The notes under the pieces were generated by a model. That model was not told where the DNA came from. It worked only from the letters and a program-made list of their open reading frames with translations, and did no database searches. Below, in pieces: positions 9,018 to 16,747 of a stretch of 16,803 nucleotides of DNA. Source of the DNA: Ophiocordyceps camponoti-saundersi (nom. inval.) (lineage: Eukaryota > Ascomycota > Sordariomycetes > Hypocreales > Ophiocordycipitaceae); the NCBI GenBank assembly GCA_003339415.1, contig PDHQ01000540.1:1-16803 (forward strand), written 5' to 3'. Each line of letters opens with the position of its first letter. The stretch's first letter is position 1. The translations under genes were made by a program, and so were the position numbers.

Positions 9018-9820
9018 CGTGTCCCAGGCTTTAACTGTCCACGCGAAGGCCACCCAGTGTTACACGACCTACCCTATACGGACGTAAAGCTCTCTTGGTT
9101 AGTCAGCGCTGCCGGCCCTGTTTCTTAGGGCCTGGTGGCCTAGCCACATATGTACATAGATCACCTTCATCAGCGTTGCCCACCTCTATCATACATACTA
9201 TCCTCACGGAGTAGAGCTACTCGCATCTGAATGGTGACCAACCTCGCTCGTAACGTGGGGGGTGGCCTTCGCGCACTCAAAGGGATACGCTACAAGCGTT
9301 CGCATATACGGAGGAGTAGAGGCTATTATCTGAGCATCTCCTCAGAGGTGGCTGTGCTTCAGGTGCCAGAGCTTCTGATTCTACCAAAAATGCCTGTATT
9401 ATTTTCCAAGTCTGATGATGCTGCGTTGCGCATCACTGTCCGGGAGACACATACTTTCATGTTGGATGATTGAAGCCGACTTGTAACGCGGCTGGGTCAG
9501 AAATTGAGTCTGTAGTGCGGTGGTGGCGGCCTGTAGAGGCAGGCGCTAGGGAGCCTGATTAGGGTTTAAATTGGCACCCGCTGGCTGGGTTAGACTTATC
9601 GTGGACATTATCCTTTACACCCCCTTTTTGGAGGCCTACTAAATTAACTCTCTTTGGCCGACGCCTCTGCTATCCTATTTATCTTGCGGCTACTGCCGCA
9701 AGTTGAAGTTCTTACCATCTGAACTAACTTTTGATTAACCGTATATACATGCATGGTCGATCAAGATAATAATAGAGCATCAGCGAGGATTAAGCCGATG
9801 AGGTAGCGCGTCGCCGGTGA

Positions 9821-9846
9821 TATCCGTACACGGTACGTCCGTACAG
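9821..9846. repeat. Cluster of CCGTAC / GGTACG motifs
   Basis: Three CCGTAC-type cores in both orientations within 26 nt (TCCGTAC, CGGTACG, TCCGTAC), intergenic. A related run, TCCGTATCCGTAGTCCGTAC, starts at 10213. Confidence 0.7.
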
Positions 9847-10093
9847 AAGATGCACACAGATGTATAGTAAGAGCAGACGGCACTGAATTGCCGTTTCAAA
9901 GAATGTAAGTGTGTGTGTATGTATGTATCCGTTGCCCACCTCGGTTTGAGATCGTCGTCTTACATGCGCACTACCTTTGCAACGAATAATACATACGTTT
10001 GCTCCCTAAGGTAGCATCTGAACTTGACAACTAAACATTGAAAGACCTATTGCGAATGGTGTTCACTTCCTCCTTTCCTGCCCATGTACGACA

Positions 10094-10117
10094 TGTAGGT
10101 GTAGGTAGGTAGGTAGG
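10094..10117. repeat. (AGGT)n microsatellite
   Basis: GTAGGTGTAGGTAGGTAGGT, the reverse-strand equivalent of the ACCT repeat found elsewhere in the window. Confidence 0.8.
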
Positions 10118-10579
10118 CTGGGCGAACAGGTAGGCCAAAGCCCTTCAAACTTGTCTCCAGCTACTACATGCCGATAACGGCGAATCCTCACCAAGAGCCG
10201 TTGATGCTATGTATCCGTATCCGTAGTCCGTACATATATAGCACACAGCACCACCTTCATCTAATTCTCACCTCAGATCTAAGCTGCTGACATGCATCCC
10301 CCATTTCTTCTGAAAACGTCCGCGGCGGATATGCGGCTCCGCCTTGAACAGAGGCGACCCAGACATGGATGGGCCTTCTTCCGCTAACGACAACATGGCA
10401 ATAGATCGGGAGCCGGGGCCATGGCAGAGCTCACATCATTGGACGGCTGCTGCCGCGCCCCTTACAGCTCAGGGTGTCCCGGCACCTTGGACATGGCAGC
10501 TGACTACTTTCGTTCGAGAGAATACCGGTGGCCAATATCCTAGCTTCTGGTCAGTGAGGTGGCAATATCGAATAATAAG

Positions 10580-10586
10580 TATAAAG
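10580..10586 (+). promoter_or_regulatory. Possible TATA box of the ten-cysteine protein gene
   Basis: TATAAAG 98 nt before the ATG at 10684. The leader between them is A/C-rich (ending AACGACCATC before ATG), as is common for expressed fungal genes. Motif and spacing only. Confidence 0.45.
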
Positions 10587-10683
10587 ACCGTCACTGTCTT
10601 CTCACAGCTCACGGCGATGGAAGGTTCCAAACGTTTCAAACTCAATCAACATTCAATCTTCGATTAACGAATAAACGACCATC

Positions 10684-11131
10684 ATGAAGTCCACGAGCAT
10701 CCTGAGCGCCATCATCGCCATGGCTGTCACGTGCGCTGCCACCCCCGGCCCGCTTCCCATGGGCGTCGAGATTGTGGAGCGCGATGGGCAGACCTTTGTT
10801 CGTGAGGTGGTAAGTCAAAGCGCCATGCTTCCCATATTTATGTCATCTTGTGGCAGCTCGAGAATAACGGCTTCCTGCAATGTACAGCCACATCAGTTGC
10901 TTGGTCGCGGCATCGAGGCTCGGTGCAGGAACTGCGTAGGCCAAGGAGGCCGTTGCACTATCGGAGACGGAAGCTGCTATTCTGAGAACCCTCCAAGTAT
11001 GTTCACTCAAGCTCGGCACGTCGATTGCAGCCTCTCTAACTCACTGAAATATAGTGTACTGCACTTGGTGTGGTGATAGGTGCAAGTCTGTCTGCGTCCG
11101 ATCGGGACAACGGTGTCCGAGGGGTTGCTAG
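10684..11131 (+). CDS. Secreted cysteine-rich protein with ten cysteines, three exons
   Basis: Exons 10684-10809, 10888-10996 and 11055-11131 join in frame to 103 aa. Introns are 78 and 58 nt with GTAAGT...ACAG and GTATGT...CTAAC...ATAG. Residues 1-19 are a signal peptide, 20-54 a cysteine-free pro-like region, and 55-103 hold Cys at 55, 58, 65, 72, 81, 84, 88, 92, 99 and 103, the last being the C-terminal residue. Spacing is C-x2-C-x6-C-x6-C-x8-C-x2-C-x3-C-x3-C-x6-C-x3-C. The Cys-rich part carries about seven Arg/Lys against three acidic residues, so it is cationic, as many antimicrobial or effector peptides are; function is inference. CVGQGGRC and CVRSGQRC look like two copies of one loop. 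I do not recognise the family. Acceptor CAG at 10896 is an alternative that would remove three residues. Confidence 0.75.
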
Positions 11132-11667
11132 ATGAGGCCAACTCACATGCTTTTTCCAATTCGAGTTCTGGACCATGTGCATATGTGCATACCTACCATG
11201 CATGTCTTAAAACTTTCGTCGTATTCCTGCCATCACGAGAGTGCGTACTGCTATAGGTTATCGTTATCAATGGCAATTTGAATAACAAGGAGTTGTCGAG
11301 ATGGTTCATCTTTCTTTCACTTATAGCTGGCTCCGTACGGTGGTTCTAGCAAATTCAATTTTCGTGCTAACAGCGTCTTAAGATACTCCTTCGCCTCCTA
11401 CGAGACACATGGCCAGCCGCTTCTTTCACAATCATCCTTCTAACGTAACTAATATGTAGGTATGTATCCGCTGTATAACCTCCACCAATAGGCAGTTGTT
11501 CACTTTACGCAAGAGCTTCGCGTTCAGTGCGGTCTAAATGTCGCACTCTTATGTCGTAGCACAAGTGGCCAAGTCCAATTGATCGATATTTCTATGTATA
11601 GTAGCAAACCAAGATGACGACCAGGTGGTACTGAGCTATTGAGATCGTGATATTACGTGTCCATGAC
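11132..11667. other. Intergenic region, no gene seen
   Basis: 3' region of the ten-cysteine gene and 3' side of the doubtful minus-strand ORF. A/T-richer than the flanks; contains one CTCCGTACGG motif near 11332 and no credible ORF. Confidence 0.5.
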
Positions 11668-12012
11668 TTAGAATTTAGCTTCAATCAATCTTTCAACGGT
11701 GCATCTGGTGTCGCTGGAAAACATATTGATGCTGTCCCAGTAACCTCGTTTATTTCGTGAAAAATGGCTAGGCTCGGCAACTCCAGTACACGGCATCGAG
11801 CTCATCTTCCCAAGTCTTAGGTTAAACCTAGCAACTTGATTATTGTCCTCCTTTTGATACACTGTTGCTTTGAGAAGACCATAAGGTAAATTGGGCAGGC
11901 CACCAAGACGAAGATATCCTTCCAAGTTGTATCCATATTTCGAGGTGACAGGCGAGCAAACTGTAAAAAGTGCCTTTGCTTCCATTAGGTCTTGTTCACC
12001 TGGATCTTCCAT
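11668..12012 (-). pseudogene. Doubtful ORF, possibly a decayed crystallin-like secreted protein
   Basis: From the ATG at 12012 the frame gives 114 aa ending IEAKF; the same frame opens further to an ATG at 12126, which would overlap the divergent gene. No signal peptide is seen at either start. The segment LLKATVYQKEDNN, then LRLGKMSSMP, then INMFSSDTRCTV resembles the strand-turn-strand pattern of small fungal beta/gamma-crystallin-like proteins, with several of the usual cysteines missing and the C-terminal half apparently lost at the stop. It may be a pseudogene, a gene with an upstream exon I cannot find, or chance. The neighbouring plus-strand gene has the same general pattern, which would fit an old inverted duplication. 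Confidence 0.3.
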
Positions 12013-12048
12013 GCGCCTCGCTGTGTCCACTTTATGCGTTGACAGCAC

Positions 12049-12054
12049 TATAAG
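12049..12054 (+). promoter_or_regulatory. Possible TATA box of the crystallin-like gene
   Basis: TATAAG 66 nt before the ATG at 12115. It lies inside the 5' extension of the minus-strand ORF. Weak evidence. Confidence 0.25.
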
Positions 12055-12114
12055 AAGTCTGCAAAACTGCGCTTCGCGAAACCCCGGAGGAATTCGAATC
12101 GACTTTCGAGTGCA

Positions 12115-12487
12115 ATGAATATGCATTTTCTCGCAGCAACTGTTGTCTTTGGTGGCTTTCTAGCCAAAGCAAGACACGTCGGAGGCACATTCGTGCAGCT
12201 GTGCATGAAAGAGAACACAGGGGATTGTGTCGGTGCTTGGGCCAACTCGGAATGCACCAACATCGACTTTGGAGGTGAGGTGATGCTGCTGCTTGAACGC
12301 AGGAGATTTCATGACTGACATGGAACTGGCAGAAGGAGTCCCTTACGTCTCGGGTTACGTCGCGCCCAGAGGATACTGCAGAATATATAGCGAGCCGGAC
12401 TGCGCAGGCTTATCAGCAATAATGACGTCGGATATGAAGAAGATTTTCCCATTCAGGCCCGAATCGATGTCGTGTAGTATTGATTAG
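12115..12487 (+). CDS. Small secreted protein, beta/gamma-crystallin-like, two exons
   Basis: Exons 12115-12274 and 12333-12487 join in frame to 104 aa; the 58-nt intron has GTGAGG, CTGAC and GCAG. Residues 1-19 are a signal peptide (MNMHFLAATVVFGGFLAKA); Met3 is an alternative start. The mature part has six cysteines in LCMKENTGDC, SECTNIDF, RGYCRIYSEPDC and SMSC. The order Cys, short turn with Gly, Cys, CxNI, a strand ending in GYCRIY, DCxG and a final SC is the pattern of small fungal secreted proteins with a beta/gamma-crystallin-type fold. Function in this group is mostly unknown and an effector role is only inference. The 5' end sits head to head with a doubtful minus-strand ORF of similar type. 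Confidence 0.75.
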
Positions 12488-12749
12488 TGTGTGATGAGAA
12501 GATGTGCCGCAAGCGTCAACCTTGGAAGCTTCAGCCAGATCGGATCCTTTTCTGACGGTCCCTACAATTCCTTGTTCACCAAGGAGGAACAACGCCACAT
12601 CGGCTTCAAATCAGGGGACTTGACGATGGGCGGGGCATGTATAAGTATGGCAGAGGACAGACGATGGAAATATTGTAACTTCTTTCCAGCAACAAAAGAC
12701 TGCTTAGATGACCCAATCAGTGGTAGGGAAGATGCAAAACAAGTGCCAA

Positions 12750-12777
12750 TACGGAGTATACATATCCGTACTCCGTA
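12750..12777. repeat. Inverted repeat TACGGAGTA ... TACTCCGTA
   Basis: Perfect 9-nt arms (12750-12758 and 12769-12777) around a 10-nt spacer that itself holds ATCCG. Same core as the other TACGGA/TCCGTA palindromes. Confidence 0.85.
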
Positions 12778-13074
12778 CATGATATTACTAGTAGTGTAGG
12801 CTCCGTTATCGTGGTTTCAAGATGTCACTTGCCGAGAAGCGAGGCAGAACGATTACCTCATGGTTTCCAGATATTTTGTCTCTCACGGGCTTGATTTGGG
12901 GTTCGGCGCCCATCTCGCGAATAATTACGAGATTTAACGACCTTTGAAGGCTTCGCGGGTGGCAGAAGGACTTGAAGCGAGAAGAAAGTTGACGCAGCCA
13001 TCAAAAGAGGACGTTTCGGTGGAATGATGGAGGGAGCAGGTATTTATTTGAGTGCTGGAAACCAATGTCAGTAT

Positions 13075-13098
13075 ATACATACATACATACATACATAT
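13075..13098. repeat. (ACAT)n microsatellite
   Basis: Five or more ACAT units. A second, shorter run is at about 2080-2096. Confidence 0.85.
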
Positions 13099-13506
13099 GT
13101 GATATTGATAAACCGACCTGCATTGTATCGACATTGCGGATACACTGTGGTCAACCTCGATCACCCCCATAGCCAGACTTCATGGCACGATCTTCGCCGC
13201 CATTGGAGGCCAATCAAGTCGTTGAGTGGGGTGGGTAAAAGAAGTCATGTGACTCATGGAGGGGTTGTCGGTCCTTCTTTTTCCCAGGCCCAACGGTGTT
13301 GATTGGACGACAAGATTGCTTTGGCAGAGCCTCATGCCTTTCTCTCTCGTCATCATCTTTGCCAGTAAACACAGTTTATTCTTTCTCTTGATACCCGCAC
13401 GCGCCTGGCCTTCTGAGCGCCCGAATACTTGCATCTAGCCCTCGCCAGAACTCTTCACGCCATCCGCCGGTACACCAGAAGATCCGCCTGAGCTCGCGCA
13501 TCAACC

Positions 13507-14411
13507 ATGGGCGAGTCCAGGTTTGTCTACCCAGTGCTCATCGCCTCGGGGCACAGGAGCCTGACGTGTAGCATCGCGCCAACAGACAGGAGCTCGTGCA
13601 GTGGCTCAACAGCCTGCTGCAACTTAACCTCAAAAAGGTCGAGCAATGTGGCACAGGGTCAGCCTCCCCCCCCTTCATGCTCCTCGCTGGCCTCCCTCTG
13701 ACCCCTTCCACAGAGCAGCTCTGTGCCAGGTGTTTGATAGCATATACATGGACGTGCCCATGTCCAAGGTCAAGTTCGATGCGAGTGGCGACTACGCCTA
13801 CATCCAGAACTTCAAAGTCCTCCAGAGTGCGACCCTTCGTCCCCGGCGCGACGAACCACCTTTCAGCGCTGACTAGCCCAGACACCTTTACCAAACACCA
13901 AATCGACAAGCCTATCCCCGTCGAGGCACTCGTCAAGTGCAAGATGCAAGACAACCTCGAATTCCTGCAGTGGACCAAGAAGTTCTGGGACGTGAACTTC
14001 CCCGACCACGAGTATGACGCCGTAGCCCGGCGGAAGGGGGGTGTCCTCCCCACCGCCCCCACCGCAAGGGCTCCCGTTAGCACCAACACTGCTCCTCGCA
14101 GAGGCACGACACCTGCTGGCGGGCCTCGCGTCGCCAGAACTGGGGGTGCTGGCCCCGGCAGTGCAGCCCTCGCACAGGAAAATGCCACGCTCAAGGAAAC
14201 GGTCACCGGCCTTGAGCGTGAGCGTGATTTTTACTTTAGCAAACTGCGTGACATCGAAATGTTGATTCAGCAGGCAGTCGAGGAGGATCCGGAGCTGGAG
14301 AAGCAAGAGGACGGCCTTATCAAGCACGTGCAGTCGATCTTGTATTCGACGGAAGAAGGGTTTGAGATTCCTGACGAGGGCGAAGCTGTCGACGACCAGG
14401 AGACGTTCTGA
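13507..14411 (+). CDS. EB1-family microtubule plus-end-binding protein (Bim1/Mal3)
   Basis: Tracks growing microtubule ends and recruits other +TIP proteins; acts in spindle positioning and polar growth. Exons 13507-13520, 13586-13657, 13714-13826 and 13882-14411 join to 242 aa; introns are 65, 56 and 55 nt, and the first coding exon is only 14 nt (MGESR spans the junction). The ATG context is CAACCATGG. Residues 1-115 are the calponin-homology domain (WLNSLLQLNL, VEQCGTGAALCQVFD, KVKFDASGDYAYIQNFKVLQ, KMQDNLEFLQWTKKFW). Residues 120-163 are a Pro/Thr/Arg/Gly linker. Residues 164-221 form the coiled coil and EB1 motif (RDFYFSKLRDIEMLIQ). The tail is acidic and ends DDQETF, close to the EEY/F end that CAP-Gly proteins bind in other EB1s. 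The splice sites reproduce the family sequence without gaps, so the model is firm. Confidence 0.95.
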
Positions 14412-14608
14412 GCAACGACACGGTCTTACAATTGCTGTCTTTCATAAGGGAAAATCTTTGTCTCCTTGAGCGGTATTACGCATAATGATGGGCTTCGGGG
14501 CGTAGCTGAAGGAGGCATACTCATACTAGGCGGGCAAGAGCCGCCTTTCACAGGGCGACTTCACATAGAGCAGAAGCTGGTTGGACAGTTCATCGGCAAA
14601 GCTTTATG

Positions 14609-14614
14609 AATAAA
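14609..14614 (+). terminator. Possible polyadenylation signal of the EB1 gene
   Basis: AATAAA 198 nt after the EB1 stop, within the near-palindrome CTTTATGAATAAAG. Fungal poly(A) signals are loose, so support is weak. Confidence 0.3.
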
Positions 14615-14730
14615 GTGGCTATGAGCTGATCCGAAGCTGGGAAAATAGTAAAGTAGGCAGAAGACCTATTCTATCATCATCCTTGTGCAGTCCCTAGGGG
14701 GCTTGAGTGAGCGACTGTCCTCTTATCGAC

Positions 14731-14755
14731 GTATAACTTCCGAGCAAAGTTATAC
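14731..14755. repeat. Inverted repeat GTATAACTT - 7 nt - AAGTTATAC
   Basis: Perfect 9-nt arms separated by CCGAGCA, lying between two convergent genes. Could form a hairpin in either transcript. Confidence 0.85.
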
Positions 14756-14928
14756 TTGTAGATAATCAGCAAAGGACCTATGCTAAGCTCGTAGGTATGC
14801 GATAATGGGGACTGACTGCGGCACATCACCATCCTCTTCCGGCACCAGAAACACACCGCGCCAGGCTTTTATCCTCCAGTTTCTTAACATCGTAAGACCT
14901 CAACTGAGCCAGACGACGCCATCATCCT

Positions 14929-16263
14929 TCATAGCTTGGCCGCAACGTGTGGACCGATGCTTTGCAGCTTTTCGCAGGTTTCGTCCAGCTCTCGCTGTGG
15001 ATTTGACTGTGAGATGATGCCGGCTCCAACTTGGACCCATTGTCGTTGATCATCCTGAAAGACGGTGCGAAGCACGAGGGCAGCCTCGAAGAGACGAGAG
15101 CCCTCTATCAAGAGAATGGCACCCGAGTAGAGTTCCCTCGGGCCGGGCTCGAGCTCACCAATCATCTCCAGGGCGGCGTCCTTTGGAATACCGGAAGCAG
15201 TGACGGAAGGAAAGAGAACCTCGAAGGCTTCCCAGGGGCCTTTACCAGGTTGCAGAGAGCCAGCTACGGTAGAGCCGAGGTGTTGTACATGCCCGCGTAC
15301 TCTAACGGACATGAAGTCTTGCACAACGACGCTCCCCGATAAGCAGATTCGGCGAAGCTCATTGACGGCCTCGTTGACGGAGGCTACATGTTCCTCTATC
15401 TCTTTGGGATCGGTTTGTAATTCTTGACGGAGTTTCTGGCGTTCGTGTGCCGTTCCTATGTAGGCTCGAGTTCCCGCCAACGGCTCCGTAATGACCCTGC
15501 CGTTGCTGCAGGACATGACAAGCTCGGGACTAAATCCAGTTGCCTGGAAGCCATTTTGACTCATGGCAAAGCTTCGTTTGGGCGAGTTGGCGATCCGACC
15601 ACGTAGCAAGGTTGACGGTATATCAACCTTGCCATGGATGGGGATAGCTCGTGATGCGATGACCTTGACGATGCGCTTCTCGTGTATAGCAGACAGTGCA
15701 CGCGTGACAGTCTTCATGTATTCTCGCTGATTTGTGCTGAGGTCCTGATCACTTTGCTGATGGGACTCGCTGCGAATTGCCCCCGTCCTTTGGAGACCTT
15801 TCGAAATCCTGTCCACGTCACTCTTGACATTTCCGGTGATGATGATTGTCTTCTTCTCTATAGTAACGTGAACCTGCGGTACCATGATACTAGCAAGGGG
15901 CCATCGTCCAGGGCTGTAAGGCAAGCCTCGAACGTGCAAGGCATAGTTGAAGCAAACGTGGCCAAAGACTCTTTCTCCGTCATGTGAATACTCTTTGATG
16001 AAGTCCTGACAAACTTCTGCAAATGGCTGGCCTGTTGAACGAGTATCACGTCGCTGTGCCGCGGAAATCGTCACGAATTTGCCTGTTGGATCGAGAGATA
16101 GTAAAGCGCGGCTGCCAATACCGATCTTCCAACAACCTGGCTCCTCGTAAGCGTAGTAATCTTCATTCTCGCACAACGAGAGAATGGCATATACAGTCTG
16201 GACTGTATCTTGATACTCGCTCGAAGAGCTTAGTTCTGCCGAGAAGGGCAGTTTGGCCGACAT
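14929..16263 (-). CDS. Salicylate synthase (MbtI/Irp9/YbtS-type chorismate-binding enzyme)
   Basis: Converts chorismate, by way of isochorismate, to salicylate and pyruvate with Mg2+. Uninterrupted 444-aa frame; bacterial salicylate synthases are about 430-450 aa. Counting residues, the equivalents of MbtI active-site residues are all present: general base K200 (IVKVIASR), general acid E247 (GFSPELV), E291 (PKEIEEH), H328 (VQHLGS), T355 (VTASGIPK), R399, G413/G415 (VGAGII), E425, E428 and K432 (RELDETCEK). VITEPLAGTR (257-266) is the chorismate-enzyme signature, and TASGIPK separates it from anthranilate synthases and from EntC/PchA-type isochorismate synthases. Start at 16263 (MSAKLPFSAELS) is the first ATG; there is no targeting peptide, so cytosol is likely. 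No siderophore or NRPS gene is visible beside it. Lack of introns and bacterial-style architecture suggest transfer from bacteria, which is inference. It converges on EB1, 517 nt away. Confidence 0.92.
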   Translation of the reverse strand: MSAKLPFSAELSSSSEYQDTVQTVYAILSLCENEDYYAYEEPGCWKIGIGSRALLSLDPTGKFVTISAAQRRDTRSTGQPFAEVCQDFIKEYSHDGERVFGHVCFNYALHVRGLPYSPGRWPLASIMVPQVHVTIEKKTIIITGNVKSDVDRISKGLQRTGAIRSESHQQSDQDLSTNQREYMKTVTRALSAIHEKRIVKVIASRAIPIHGKVDIPSTLLRGRIANSPKRSFAMSQNGFQATGFSPELVMSCSNGRVITEPLAGTRAYIGTAHERQKLRQELQTDPKEIEEHVASVNEAVNELRRICLSGSVVVQDFMSVRVRGHVQHLGSTVAGSLQPGKGPWEAFEVLFPSVTASGIPKDAALEMIGELEPGPRELYSGAILLIEGSRLFEAALVLRTVFQDDQRQWVQVGAGIISQSNPQRELDETCEKLQSIGPHVAAKL

Positions 16264-16505
16264 GAAGACAACGTTGTAGATGAATTCTGACTTGACGCCA
16301 CGATCAATACCTATCAGGCTATTACCTACCTATCTATGGAAAACGTGTTGACGATGAAAGACTGAGGAACGGGGAACAGAGGGAAAGAGGAGAATTTTAC
16401 GTTGCGGTGCTTCCCGTCAGGCTTCCCGCCTTAGAGACTATGTGGCCAAAATGACACTAAAGAGCAGCTCATGACGGTAAGAATAGATATCGTGCCAAAT
16501 ATCGT

Positions 16506-16534
16506 GCCCAGGCTATATATAGACCGCCCTGGGC
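16506..16534. promoter_or_regulatory. TATA element enclosed by GCCCAGG/CCTGGGC inverted repeat
   Basis: CTATATATAG (16513-16522) lies within 7-nt perfect arms (16506-16512 and 16528-16534), about 250 nt upstream of the salicylate synthase ATG. It may be its promoter with a long leader, or serve a gene to the right of the window. Confidence 0.35.
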
Positions 16535-16745
16535 TGATGTAGAGTTCTGTATTGCAACACATCAAGAAACCTTATGAAGTAGGCACCTACCTAGGCAAAC
16601 ACCTTACTGTAAACGGACGAGGCAAAGCAACTCGTGATGGTCTCGACTGAAGTAGGTAGTAAATCGTGCATCAATGCTCTCTCAGAATTACATCCTAAGA
16701 TCGACGAGAAACTGGTACCACGCCAGATATAGTCTCAGTATTGCT

Positions 16746-16747
<2 letters not shown>

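Larger units (their letters stand above)
8703..10683. other. Long intergenic region, no supported gene
   Basis: About 2 kb carrying the upstream regions of DRS1 (left) and of the ten-cysteine protein gene (right). It holds an ACCT repeat, TACGGA/TCCGTA palindromes, hairpins at 9114-9132 (GGCCCT/AGGGCC) and 9683-9702 (CTTGCGGC/GCCGCAAG), a TG/TATG microsatellite near 9910-9930 and an AGGT repeat at 10094-10117. Frames at 9231-9473 and 10344-10667 show no domain or signal peptide. A decayed mobile element around 9480-9750 is possible, but I see no diagnostic termini. Confidence 0.45.
12488..13506. other. Intergenic region; possible degenerate ORF at its left end
   Basis: A frame at 12491-12799 right after the crystallin-like gene reads ...GGACISMAEDRRWKYC... 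with some protein-like composition, but it has no signal peptide or family I recognise and runs into a palindromic repeat; I leave it unassigned. The rest includes an ACAT microsatellite and, before the EB1 gene, CCAAT at about 13209 and its complement ATTGG near 13301, both common in fungal promoters. Confidence 0.4.
14412..14928. other. Convergent intergenic region between EB1 and salicylate synthase genes
   Basis: Both neighbours end here, so it holds two 3' regions. It contains AATAAA at 14609-14614 and a strong inverted repeat at 14731-14755. No ORF of interest. Confidence 0.55.

Noticed and set aside
9231..9473. 80-codon plus-strand frame starting with ATG
   Set aside because: No signal peptide, domain or splice-consistent extension; composition looks random.
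9480..9750. Possible decayed transposon
   Set aside because: One hairpin and mixed composition, but no terminal repeats, target-site duplication or coding remnant.
10344..10667. 107-codon plus-strand frame
   Set aside because: Overlaps the likely promoter and leader of the ten-cysteine gene, and its protein looks random.
13538..14327. Minus-strand frames of 222 and 154 codons
   Set aside because: Antisense shadows of the EB1 gene, crossing its introns.
14731..14755. Resemblance of the inverted repeat to a recombinase site (ATAACTT core as in loxP)
   Set aside because: Arms are 9 nt rather than 13, the core differs, and there is no recombinase nearby.
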